Shown piece by piece: positions 1 through 5,826 of a stretch of 6,948 nt of DNA. The stretch lies in NCBI GenBank assembly GCA_947631755.1, contig CANRMO010000131.1, forward strand, positions 1 to 6,948. Direction: 5' to 3'. The stretch is from an uncultured Lachnospiraceae bacterium. Lineage in GTDB: Bacteria > Bacillota > Clostridia > Lachnospirales > Lachnospiraceae. Within the stretch, counting starts at the first letter, position 1; each line of letters opens with the position of its first letter. The translations under genes were made by a program, and so were the position numbers. The notes beneath the pieces are model-generated. The model did not search any database. It was given only the letters and a program-made list of their open reading frames with translations, and was not told where the DNA came from.

Positions 1-10
1 AAATAGCTCT

Positions 11-51
11 GATGGCAGACGAGAAATCGGAGATTTTCTCGTCGCCCCATC
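11..51 (+). other. Stem-loop upstream of the fusion gene
   Basis: A perfect 9-base inverted repeat (GACGAGAAA at 18-26, TTTCTCGTC at 35-43, 8-base loop) is extended outward across a small internal loop by GATGG (11-15) pairing with CCATC (47-51). No T-run follows, so it is not a standard intrinsic terminator. It lies 29 bases upstream of the start chosen for the next gene, so it could be a leader or processing structure, or a chance feature inside the 3' end of an upstream gene. Role unknown. Confidence 0.4.
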
Positions 52-69
52 GCGTAAACGCTCCGGAAT

Positions 70-74
70 GGAGG
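70..74 (+). promoter_or_regulatory. Ribosome binding site deciding the start at 80
   Basis: GGAGG lies five bases before the ATG at 80. An in-frame ATG at 68 overlaps this site and has no comparable site of its own, so 80 is preferred. The protein then begins MQAVILAAG, which is where the nucleotidyltransferase fold normally begins. Confidence 0.85.
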
Positions 75-79
75 TTAAT

Positions 80-1903
80 ATGCAGGCAGTGATCCTGGCG
101 GCGGGAATGGGAAAAAGATTAAAGAACCTTACAGCGGATAACACGAAATGTATGGTGCGGGTCAATGGCATTACAATAATCGAAAGGATGTTAATGATTC
201 TGGACAAAAAGGAGTTGTCAGAGATTATCATTGTCGTAGGTTATTGCGGGGATCGCTTGAAAAAATACATAGACACTTTGACTATAAGAACCCCCATTCG
301 ATTTATCGAAAATGCCCTGTATGATAAGACGAACAATATCTATTCATTAGCGCTGGCCGGAAAATATCTATGCCAGGAAGACACGATTTTACTTGAGTCA
401 GACCTGCTATTTGAGGAATCTGTTATTGATGAACTTCTCTCGGATCCAAGGGACAGCCTGGTTCTTGTAGATAAATTTGAAAGCTGGATGGATGGCACAT
501 GTACTGTACTGGATAGTGATGATCGCATTGTTGATTTCATTCCGGGCAAGTATTTAGATTTTAAAAACAAGAACAATTACCACAAAACTGTTAATATCTA
601 TAAATTCAGCAGTCATTTTTCTCAAAACACCTATCTTCCCTTTTTGGAAGCGTATTCGAAAGCGATGGGAAATAATGAGTATTACGAATCTGTCATCAAA
701 CTGATTGTCATGCTCGACACAAAAGAAATACGGGCGAAACGGCTTGGTGGACAGCTCTGGTACGAAATAGATGATATCCAGGACCTTGACATCGCGGAGA
801 CACTTTTTGCTGACACACCAGAAAAAAGATATGACCTGCTGATGAAGCGGTATGGGGGATACTGGAGATATCCTCATTTGAAGGACTATTGCTATCTGGT
901 TAATCCATATTTCCCACCGGAAAAATTAGTGGAAGAAATTCGGGCAAGTGCCTATACACTTTTGTCACAATACCCCTCCGGCATGGATGTGAACAGTCTT
1001 CTGGCCGCCAAAAATTTCGGTGTGCAACGCGACTATATCATGGTGGGCAATGGAGCCGCTGAGTTGATTAAGGAATTGCTGAATGAAGAAGATTTCGCAA
1101 AGGTTGGGATCATACGCCCTACTTTTGAAGAGTATCCGGGCAGACTCTGCCACACAGTTATCCTAGATACTGCAGCAGAGAGAAATCTCCAATATGGGGC
1201 AGAGGATGTGATAGCATTTTTTGATAAAAAGGATATTGACACTCTTATACTCATCAACCCAGACAACCCCTCTGGAAACATGATCAAACGAAGTGACTTG
1301 ACAAAACTGCTCTCCTGGGCAAAGAAAAAAGGGATCGCTCTGATTCTGGATGAGAGCTTTTCGGATTTTGCAGATATAGAAGAGGGACAAGAAGATCTCT
1401 CTCTTATCCATGATGATATACTTGAATCCTATAAAAAACTATATGTGATAAAGAGTATATCGAAATCTTATGGTGTGCCCGGACTGCGCCTCGGTGTGCT
1501 CGCCAGCAGTGATACAGCCCGAATTGCCAGCTTGAAAAAAAGGACATCTATCTGGAACATTAATTCCTTTGGTGAATTCTTTATGCAGATATATGAAAAA
1601 TACCAGGAAGAGTATTATGTATCTCTGTTAAAGCTGCGTGCAGCAAGAAAACAGATGACCATGAGATTAAAAGAAATTGAAAATCTCTGTGTGTATGAAT
1701 CTCAGGCAAACTATATTATGTGCGAAATTATAAAAACGAGCATTACAAGCAAAGAACTTGCTGTCAGGCTTTTTGAAGAGAACTTTTTCATAAAAGATCT
1801 GACTCCAAAAATTGGCAACGGCAAACAGTATATTCGTCTGGCAATAAGAACTATGGAAGAGAATGAGGAACTAGTGAAAGTATTAAACAGAATGCTGACA
1901 TAG
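80..1903 (+). CDS. Bifunctional LicC/PntC-like cytidylyltransferase and PLP-dependent class I/II aminotransferase
   Basis: Two fused enzymes of 607 residues, with no signal peptide or membrane segment, so probably cytoplasmic. Residues 1-245 form a sugar-nucleotidyltransferase-like domain of the LicC type: LAAGMGKRL at 6-14 for the nucleotide, K23, an ESD at 106-108 and EIDD at 229-232 for metal. Residues about 250-607 form a fold-type I aminotransferase resembling HisC/CobD: GNGAAEL at 323-329, NPDNPSG at 393-399, cofactor-ring Asp424 in LDESF, Schiff-base Lys462 in SISKSYG, Arg470 and a likely carboxylate-binding Arg586. Known relatives with this two-part plan (PntC type) couple a CTP:2-aminoethylphosphonate cytidylyltransferase to the transaminase making the amine. 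The inferred job is to form and CMP-activate a phosphono- or phospho-amine for surface decoration. Phosphocholine or phosphoethanolamine are alternatives, and PEP mutase or a CDP-alcohol transferase would be expected nearby but is not in the window. The gene is AT-richer than its neighbours. Domain calls are firm; the substrate is inferred. Confidence 0.85.
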   Translation: MQAVILAAGMGKRLKNLTADNTKCMVRVNGITIIERMLMILDKKELSEIIIVVGYCGDRLKKYIDTLTIRTPIRFIENALYDKTNNIYSLALAGKYLCQEDTILLESDLLFEESVIDELLSDPRDSLVLVDKFESWMDGTCTVLDSDDRIVDFIPGKYLDFKNKNNYHKTVNIYKFSSHFSQNTYLPFLEAYSKAMGNNEYYESVIKLIVMLDTKEIRAKRLGGQLWYEIDDIQDLDIAETLFADTPEKRYDLLMKRYGGYWRYPHLKDYCYLVNPYFPPEKLVEEIRASAYTLLSQYPSGMDVNSLLAAKNFGVQRDYIMVGNGAAELIKELLNEEDFAKVGIIRPTFEEYPGRLCHTVILDTAAERNLQYGAEDVIAFFDKKDIDTLILINPDNPSGNMIKRSDLTKLLSWAKKKGIALILDESFSDFADIEEGQEDLSLIHDDILESYKKLYVIKSISKSYGVPGLRLGVLASSDTARIASLKKRTSIWNINSFGEFFMQIYEKYQEEYYVSLLKLRAARKQMTMRLKEIENLCVYESQANYIMCEIIKTSITSKELAVRLFEENFFIKDLTPKIGNGKQYIRLAIRTMEENEELVKVLNRMLT

Positions 1904-1908
1904 CTGCC

Positions 1909-3711
1909 CTATCCCTTTCTCACGATCCGGTTGACCGCCATCCCCAGGCCAAGCATCCCCCAGTACACCGGTGCCACCGTCACTGTCGAGTCATTGGCAA
2001 GTCCCGTGACCATATAGGCAAAAAGTGAGATCATAACAGCAAAACCGATCCGCTCTGGAATCGTCTGAAGCGGCCGGTTCCAATACAGCTTAACGCTCTT
2101 CACAAAATACCAGAAAAACAGGAGCAGATAGCCGGCCAGGGAAACAAAGCCCGTCTGCACCCAGATCTGCAGAAACATATTGTGAGGTTTCGTCACAGGC
2201 ACGCCATCATAGTTCATGTTCATTTTCCCAACATAATCATTGTTGGGAAATTCCTGTGTAAACGTATCCGGCCCGGATCCAAGGAACAGATGCTTCTTTA
2301 AAAGAGGAAATGTCCTGGACCAGATATACCCTCTCTTGCTGCCAAAATGCTGGCGGTTTTCAAACCCCCACGCAGGGATTTCCTCCAGGGCGTCCAATTT
2401 CCCCAGAGAATTATAAATCTGATAGGACTCTCCCACTTTTGCGACCGTCCACTTTTTATCAATCTCCGGATTGGATATCTGTACACAGTAATAGCGCTTA
2501 TTTCCCACATCGACAGTGCCCGGACACAAACGAAATTTCTTAAATCTCTCATCTGTAAATGTATAATAGTTCTGCTCCGCATCTTTCACGATGGAAACTT
2601 CCGCCCCCTCAGCATCTCTCACCCGCAGTGGCTCAGATGTCTCACCCGTGACAGTGACATAAAACACCTGATCTTCCACTGTAGTCACTTCCAGGCCGGA
2701 CTGCGCAGGGAGTATTTTCTTTGTGATATGGGTATCCTGTGTGGGGTGGAACAGCTTGTTCATCCCATACTGGATTTCTTTTGGAAACAACACTGCTGCC
2801 ACTGCCGCAAATGCCCCCGCGCAGGCGGCTATGATCAGTATCTTTTTCCACCCCTGTTCCCTCAGAAAATGTAAAAAGCGATAGGCCGCCGCAAAAACAA
2901 GGCCCGCAATGATCCCCACACAGCCAGTCAGTGACTGGGATCCCAGCAGGGTCACGATCATCAGACAGGCGCCCATAATCGACAGAACGGTCCAGATCCG
3001 CGAAAGTTTTTTCCACTCTGTCATGGCAGTGACCACGAGGACCGGGAGGACCAGCGCGGCGTAAGAGCCCACATAATTGGGATTGTATAGCGTGGCATAC
3101 ACCCATCCCTCGGGAAAATTAAAACTGTATTTCATTTTATTTTCGCTCATCAGGCTCATAATCGCCTGTCCAAAACTGCCCCGGAACAGATCCATGCCCA
3201 TATACTGAAATGTCCCGATCAGGCCCAGGATAAAACTTCCCCCTATGATACTGTAGACGACATAGCGGATGATCCTCTCCGAATCCAGCACCATATAAGC
3301 ATAGACGGCCAGGACACCATAGGCGAGGATCACATTCAGCCCTTCCCACTGCTCATAACCTCCTGTCAGCGCGCACGCCCCATAAGGAGAGAGAAATGCC
3401 GACAAAGTGGCAAATACAAGATAGACGGACAGCCACGCAAGCTCCGGCACAAGCAGTTTCTTTTTAACCGGACTCCACCCCGCACTCAGCGTATAACAAA
3501 TCATCATGGCCATCATAATAAATGCGAGCAGTATAAGTGCCTGTCCCTTCCAGTACAGAAAAATATCCACAAAATTGCTGCTATTTGAAAACCAGTTATT
3601 GTTGTTTAAATTTGATGTATACTGTTTCGCTGTAGAGATCAGCGGCACAAATCCCAGTGCCAGCATGATCGGAACAGCCCACGCCCATGTATTCTGCGTT
3701 TTTTCTCTCAT
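1909..3711 (-). CDS. O-antigen ligase/polymerase-like membrane protein (Wzy_C family)
   Basis: A polytopic membrane protein of 600 residues, probably acting on lipid-linked glycans at the outer face of the membrane by joining them to an acceptor or polymerising them. Hydrophobic segments lie near residues 10-27, 56-75, 91-107, 125-141, 151-168, 212-230, 239-257, 263-280, 290-308, 513-537, 554-572 and 578-595. Family signatures seen are YNPNYVGSYAALVLP (209-223), RGYIW then LFLGSGPDTF (about 460-484), and PHN at 509-511 followed by nine residues and Gly, which resembles the WaaL catalytic-loop His motif. Between the ninth segment and the GSGPDTF motif is a soluble stretch of about 150 residues (311-460), rich in alternating polar/hydrophobic residues and so probably beta-sheet and extracytoplasmic. 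The start at 3711 has GGAGG six bases upstream; an in-frame ATG at 3741 has none. It has its own promoter and converges on the fusion gene with five bases between stops. Ligase versus polymerase cannot be decided, and the glycan is unknown. Confidence 0.8.
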   Translation of the reverse strand: MREKTQNTWAWAVPIMLALGFVPLISTAKQYTSNLNNNNWFSNSSNFVDIFLYWKGQALILLAFIMMAMMICYTLSAGWSPVKKKLLVPELAWLSVYLVFATLSAFLSPYGACALTGGYEQWEGLNVILAYGVLAVYAYMVLDSERIIRYVVYSIIGGSFILGLIGTFQYMGMDLFRGSFGQAIMSLMSENKMKYSFNFPEGWVYATLYNPNYVGSYAALVLPVLVVTAMTEWKKLSRIWTVLSIMGACLMIVTLLGSQSLTGCVGIIAGLVFAAAYRFLHFLREQGWKKILIIAACAGAFAAVAAVLFPKEIQYGMNKLFHPTQDTHITKKILPAQSGLEVTTVEDQVFYVTVTGETSEPLRVRDAEGAEVSIVKDAEQNYYTFTDERFKKFRLCPGTVDVGNKRYYCVQISNPEIDKKWTVAKVGESYQIYNSLGKLDALEEIPAWGFENRQHFGSKRGYIWSRTFPLLKKHLFLGSGPDTFTQEFPNNDYVGKMNMNYDGVPVTKPHNMFLQIWVQTGFVSLAGYLLLFFWYFVKSVKLYWNRPLQTIPERIGFAVMISLFAYMVTGLANDSTVTVAPVYWGMLGLGMAVNRIVRKG

Positions 3712-3717
3712 GCTCAT

Positions 3718-3722
3718 CCTCC
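3718..3722 (-). promoter_or_regulatory. Ribosome binding site deciding the start at 3711
   Basis: Read on the minus strand this is GGAGG, six bases before the ATG at 3711. A second in-frame ATG at 3717 lies only one codon-length from it and is too close; the ATG at 3741 lies upstream of it. Confidence 0.8.
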
Positions 3723-3784
3723 ATTCGCGGTGCCCTGTCATCTGGACATCCCGCCGTTTGGCTTATTATACGCCCTTTTCTCCC

Positions 3785-3813
3785 ATTATAATAAACTTTA
3801 TCACCTGTTACAA
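3785..3813 (-). promoter_or_regulatory. Sigma-A type promoter for the O-antigen ligase-like gene
   Basis: On the minus strand the -35 is TTGTAA (3808-3813, four of six matches) and the -10 is a perfect TATAAT (3785-3790), separated by exactly 17 bases. Transcription would begin near 3778 and leave an untranslated leader of roughly 65 bases before the start at 3711. A second TATAAT at 3765-3770 has no recognisable -35 and is probably incidental. The gene can therefore be expressed apart from the small membrane-protein gene upstream of it, whose stop codon is only nine bases from the -35. Confidence 0.7.
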
Positions 3814-3821
3814 CTATTATT

Positions 3822-4199
3822 TTATCCCTGCCGCCGCCCGGCCTGCATCATACCTCCCAGCATACCCCCGAACACACACAGAAGCATAGTTGGCACTATG
3901 GAGGGAAAGCCGCTGAATATCTGGCGGTTGCCGATCATGGAGACAATCCATAAGATCAAAAAATACGCCGCCCCGGCCAGCAGCCCCCAGAGATATTTCC
4001 TCTCCGTCCACGGGCGGCTGACCATGCACCCCGCCACAAAACAGGACACCACATAGGCAGACAGTATCCCTCCCCGGATGATCCCCTCCGCCACATCAAA
4101 GCGGTACATGAGGAAAGCCAGTACCAGAAGAACAACACCGGAAATTATATACGCCGCCACAATCCCTTTCACCCACTGCATAATTTTATTTTTCTTCAA
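3822..4199 (-). CDS. Small four-helix membrane protein, DUF3792/TIGR04086-like
   Basis: A protein of about 125 residues that is mostly hydrophobic. From the TTG start there are four likely membrane segments, near residues 10-31 (IVAAYIISGVVLLVLAFLMY), 41-60 (GGILSAYVVSCFVAGCMVS), 70-88 (WGLLAGAAYFLILWIVSMI) and 99-118 (PTMLLCVFGGMLGGMMQAG). The spacing, the mid-protein Gly-rich turn and the closing GGMLGGMM motif match the DUF3792 family (TIGR04086, YrzE-like) of Bacilli and Clostridia, whose function is unknown. Start choice: TTG at 4199 has GGAGGG five bases upstream, whereas the ATG at 4181 sits about 23 bases from that site and an earlier TTG at 4241 has no site. It is divergent from the PHP gene and lies upstream of the ligase-like gene in the same direction. 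Read-through into that gene is possible, as no terminator is visible between them. No function is proposed. Confidence 0.75.
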   Translation of the reverse strand: MKKNKIMQWVKGIVAAYIISGVVLLVLAFLMYRFDVAEGIIRGGILSAYVVSCFVAGCMVSRPWTERKYLWGLLAGAAYFLILWIVSMIGNRQIFSGFPSIVPTMLLCVFGGMLGGMMQAGRRQG

Positions 4200-4203
4200 A
4201 ATT

Positions 4204-4209
4204 CCCTCC
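4204..4209 (-). promoter_or_regulatory. Ribosome binding site implying a TTG start at 4199
   Basis: Minus-strand GGAGGG. Its core GGAGG (4205-4209) is five bases from TTG at 4197-4199. The next in-frame ATG, at 4181, is too far downstream to use this site. Confidence 0.65.
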
Positions 4210-4243
4210 AGACCCGCGAAAATTACCCTTTCACGTAACAATT

Positions 4244-4273
4244 CTTATGTTTTCAAAATATGATTCTTTTCAA
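4244..4273 (-). promoter_or_regulatory. Weak candidate promoter for the DUF3792-like gene
   Basis: On the minus strand TTGAAA (4268-4273) and CATAAG (4244-4249, four of six matches) are separated by 18 bases. This is the best pair found between the two divergent genes on this strand, and it would start transcription shortly upstream of the TTG at 4199. It is not strong enough to be sure. Confidence 0.3.
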
Positions 4274-4279
4274 ATGATT
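4250..4279. repeat. Imperfect tandem direct repeat in the divergent promoter region
   Basis: TTTTCAAAATATGATT at 4250-4265 is repeated as TTTTCAAATGATT at 4267-4279; the second copy lacks AAT or an equivalent three bases. The second copy contains the -35 of the plus-strand PHP promoter, and both copies give TTGAAA on the minus strand. It could be a regulator-binding site or duplicated promoter sequence, or simply AT-rich drift. Confidence 0.4.
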
Positions 4280-4295
4280 ATTCCTGTGATATGAT
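4267..4295 (+). promoter_or_regulatory. Extended -10 promoter for the PHP-domain gene
   Basis: -35 TTTTCA (4267-4272, four of six matches), a 17-base spacer, and -10 TATGAT (4290-4295) preceded by TG one base upstream, which makes an extended -10 element. Transcription would start near 4302, about 40 bases before the ATG at 4342. Confidence 0.6.
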
Positions 4296-4300
4296 GGTAT

Positions 4301-4316
4301 CGGGGATTTGCCCCCG
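4301..4316 (+). other. GC-rich hairpin at the start of the PHP gene leader
   Basis: CGGGG (4301-4305) pairs with CCCCG (4312-4316) around a six-base loop. It falls at the predicted transcript 5' end, where such stems can stabilise a message. No T-run follows, so it is not a terminator. The stem is short and could be chance. Confidence 0.35.
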
Positions 4317-4327
4317 CAAAACACGAG

Positions 4328-4333
4328 AAAGGA
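4328..4333 (+). promoter_or_regulatory. Ribosome binding site of the PHP-domain gene
   Basis: AAAGGA, eight bases before the ATG at 4342. An earlier in-frame ATG at 4291 falls inside the predicted -10 element and upstream of the predicted transcript start, so it is not used. Confidence 0.65.
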
Positions 4334-4341
4334 CACGAAGT

Positions 4342-5202
4342 ATGCAATATATAGATTTACATGTACACTCAAATTGCTCCGACGGCACCTGTACCCCGGA
4401 GGAACTCATTGACCTGGCCCTCGATGCAAATCTCGTCGCCATTGCTCTCACAGACCACGACACGGTGGACGGCGTGGAGCGGGCAGTCCATGCGGCAGAG
4501 GATACCCGGCTCAAGGTAATCCCCGGGGTGGAACTCTCCTGTGAGTACACAGTCTCCCCGGATAGAAAAAAAGAAATCCACATTCTGGGATATAATCTCG
4601 ACTACAGACAGCCGGAATTAATAAAAACTCTGACAAAAATTGCGATAGAGCGGGATAACCGCAACAAAAAAATGTGTGAAAATCTCCATGCCGCGGGATT
4701 CCCCATCGACTATGAGTCCCTGGTAGAACGCTTTGGCGGCAACATACTCACGAGGGCGCACTTCGCCCGTTTCCTCCTGGAAAAAGAGGCCGTGCCGAGC
4801 ATTGATTACGCTTTCAAAAAAATACTCGCCCAGGACGGCCCCTATTTTGTCATGCGAAAGTACCTGACCCCCCAGTCCGGCATCGAGCTCATACAGAGCG
4901 CGGGAGGCATACCTGTACTGGCACACCCCCTCCTCTATAAGCTGTCTGTGACGGAGCTGCGAAATCTCCTCACGGAGCTGAAAGGCTACGGCCTTAAGGG
5001 CATTGAGGCCATATATTCCCGCAACCGCGGAAACGACGAGGCCTTTGTGCGCAAGATAGCGGATGAATTTGGCCTGTTTATCACCGGGGGCACCGACTTC
5101 CACGGCTCCAACAAACCAGATATCGAGCTGGGCCGCGGCGAAGGAAATCTGTTCGTCCCGGTCATGCTCATGGAAAACTTAAAAAAGGAACCGTCTCTAT
5201 GA
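4342..5202 (+). CDS. PHP-domain metal-dependent phosphoesterase (YciV/RNase AM type)
   Basis: A cytoplasmic hydrolase of 286 residues, close to the roughly 290-residue length of the YciV/TrpH family. It would use a cluster of metal ions to cleave phosphoester bonds; characterised relatives act as 5'-3' exonucleases on short RNA or DNA and on 3',5'-nucleotide bisphosphates. All the usual PHP ligands are visible: His7 and His9 in DLHVHS with Asp14, His39 in LTDHD, Glu64 in PGVE, His80 in IHILGY, His195 in LAHP, and Asp252 and His254 in GGTDFHG. The family insert with RAH (His140) lies between. The start at 4342 is set by an AAAGGA site and puts the first motif at residue 5, as is normal. It has its own promoter, diverges from the DUF3792-like gene, and overlaps the stop of thiE by six bases. 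The family assignment is firm; the exact substrate (RNA ends, nucleotide bisphosphate or another phosphoester) is inferred. Confidence 0.88.
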   Translation: MQYIDLHVHSNCSDGTCTPEELIDLALDANLVAIALTDHDTVDGVERAVHAAEDTRLKVIPGVELSCEYTVSPDRKKEIHILGYNLDYRQPELIKTLTKIAIERDNRNKKMCENLHAAGFPIDYESLVERFGGNILTRAHFARFLLEKEAVPSIDYAFKKILAQDGPYFVMRKYLTPQSGIELIQSAGGIPVLAHPLLYKLSVTELRNLLTELKGYGLKGIEAIYSRNRGNDEAFVRKIADEFGLFITGGTDFHGSNKPDIELGRGEGNLFVPVMLMENLKKEPSL

Positions 5203-5826
5203 ATTTTTAAACTTCGCTCTTAGCCGCTCAGCGGCGGCGGTGATATCTCTCTGCCCCACGATGGCGGAGATTACTGCTGCCCCATCTACCCCCGTCTGCC
5301 TCAGCAGTCCAATATTGTCGAGCTTGATCCCGCCTATGGCCACGATAGGAATATCCACGGCCTGGCGGATCTCTCTCAGCTCATCCAGCGAGATGTGCCT
5401 CGTGCCCACCTTTGTAGATGTCCCAAAAACATCCCCCACTCCCAGATAATCCGCCCCGGATTTCATAGCATCCACAGCCAATTCTACCGTGTTTGCCGTG
5501 GCGCCGATGATCTTATCCGATCCCAGGAGATTTCTCGCCGCCTGTATCGGAAGATCTTTCTGGCCCAGATGAACCCCGTCCGCTCCCACCGCCATCGCAA
5601 TATCCACCCGGTCATTGATAAGAAGCGGGATCTCATAGGCGTCCGTCACCTGTTTCACGCGCAGGGCAATTTTGTAAAACTCTCTCGATCCCGTCTCTTT
5701 CTCCCGCAGCTGCACAACAGAAACACCGCCCTTGATGGCAAGCTCTACCGACTCCTCGATGGCATCCACGGTCATAATGTCTCGGTCTGTGCACAGATAC
5801 AGTGTATAATCTACCTCCGGTTTCAT
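5197..5826 (-). CDS. thiE: Thiamine-phosphate synthase
   Basis: Joins hydroxymethylpyrimidine diphosphate to the thiazole phosphate to give thiamine phosphate, a late cytoplasmic step of vitamin B1 synthesis. At 209 residues it has normal length and a complete TIM-barrel motif set: VVQLREK (37-43), INDR (70-73) with Asp75, VHLGQKD (85-91, Asp91 a likely Mg ligand), IIGATANT (106-113), GVGDVFGTSTK (129-139, which clamps diphosphate), IVAIGGI (161-167) and DGAAVISAI (181-189). Asp132 sits where many family members have Ala or Pro, a small oddity. The start at 5826 is favoured because GGAGG lies nine bases upstream and the ATG overlaps the TGA of the upstream gene as ATGA; the ATG at 5835 abuts the GGAGG directly and is too close. 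Translation is probably coupled to that upstream gene. No other thiamine gene and no TPP riboswitch are visible in the window, so the gene stands apart from a thi operon here. Confidence 0.95.
   Translation of the reverse strand: MKPEVDYTLYLCTDRDIMTVDAIEESVELAIKGGVSVVQLREKETGSREFYKIALRVKQVTDAYEIPLLINDRVDIAMAVGADGVHLGQKDLPIQAARNLLGSDKIIGATANTVELAVDAMKSGADYLGVGDVFGTSTKVGTRHISLDELREIRQAVDIPIVAIGGIKLDNIGLLRQTGVDGAAVISAIVGQRDITAAAERLRAKFKNS

Noticed and set aside
18..43. Intrinsic terminator of an upstream gene
   Set aside because: The stem is strong, but the bases after it are GC-rich and lack a T-run.
80..1903. A dedicated histidine-biosynthesis HisC
   Set aside because: The aminotransferase half resembles HisC, but it is fused to a LicC-type nucleotidyltransferase and no his gene is nearby, so histidine biosynthesis is unlikely.
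2347..2874. A 175-codon open frame on the plus strand opposite the ligase-like gene
   Set aside because: It is antisense to a well-supported membrane protein, has no ribosome binding site or family-like sequence, and is Cys/His/Pro-rich as expected from reading GC-rich coding sequence backwards.
2642..3106. A 154-codon minus-strand frame within the ligase-like gene
   Set aside because: It is an out-of-frame reading of the same strand as the membrane protein, and is rich in Gly, Arg and Cys, typical of shifted frames.
4618..5103. A 161-codon minus-strand open frame inside the PHP gene
   Set aside because: It is the complement of conserved PHP coding sequence with all metal ligands on the other strand, and has no independent support.
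5223..5235. GCCGCTCAGCGGC palindrome as a terminator for the convergent genes
   Set aside because: The loop would be a single base unless the stem is shortened, there is no adjacent T-run on either strand, and it is explained by thiE codons for Ala-Glu-Arg.
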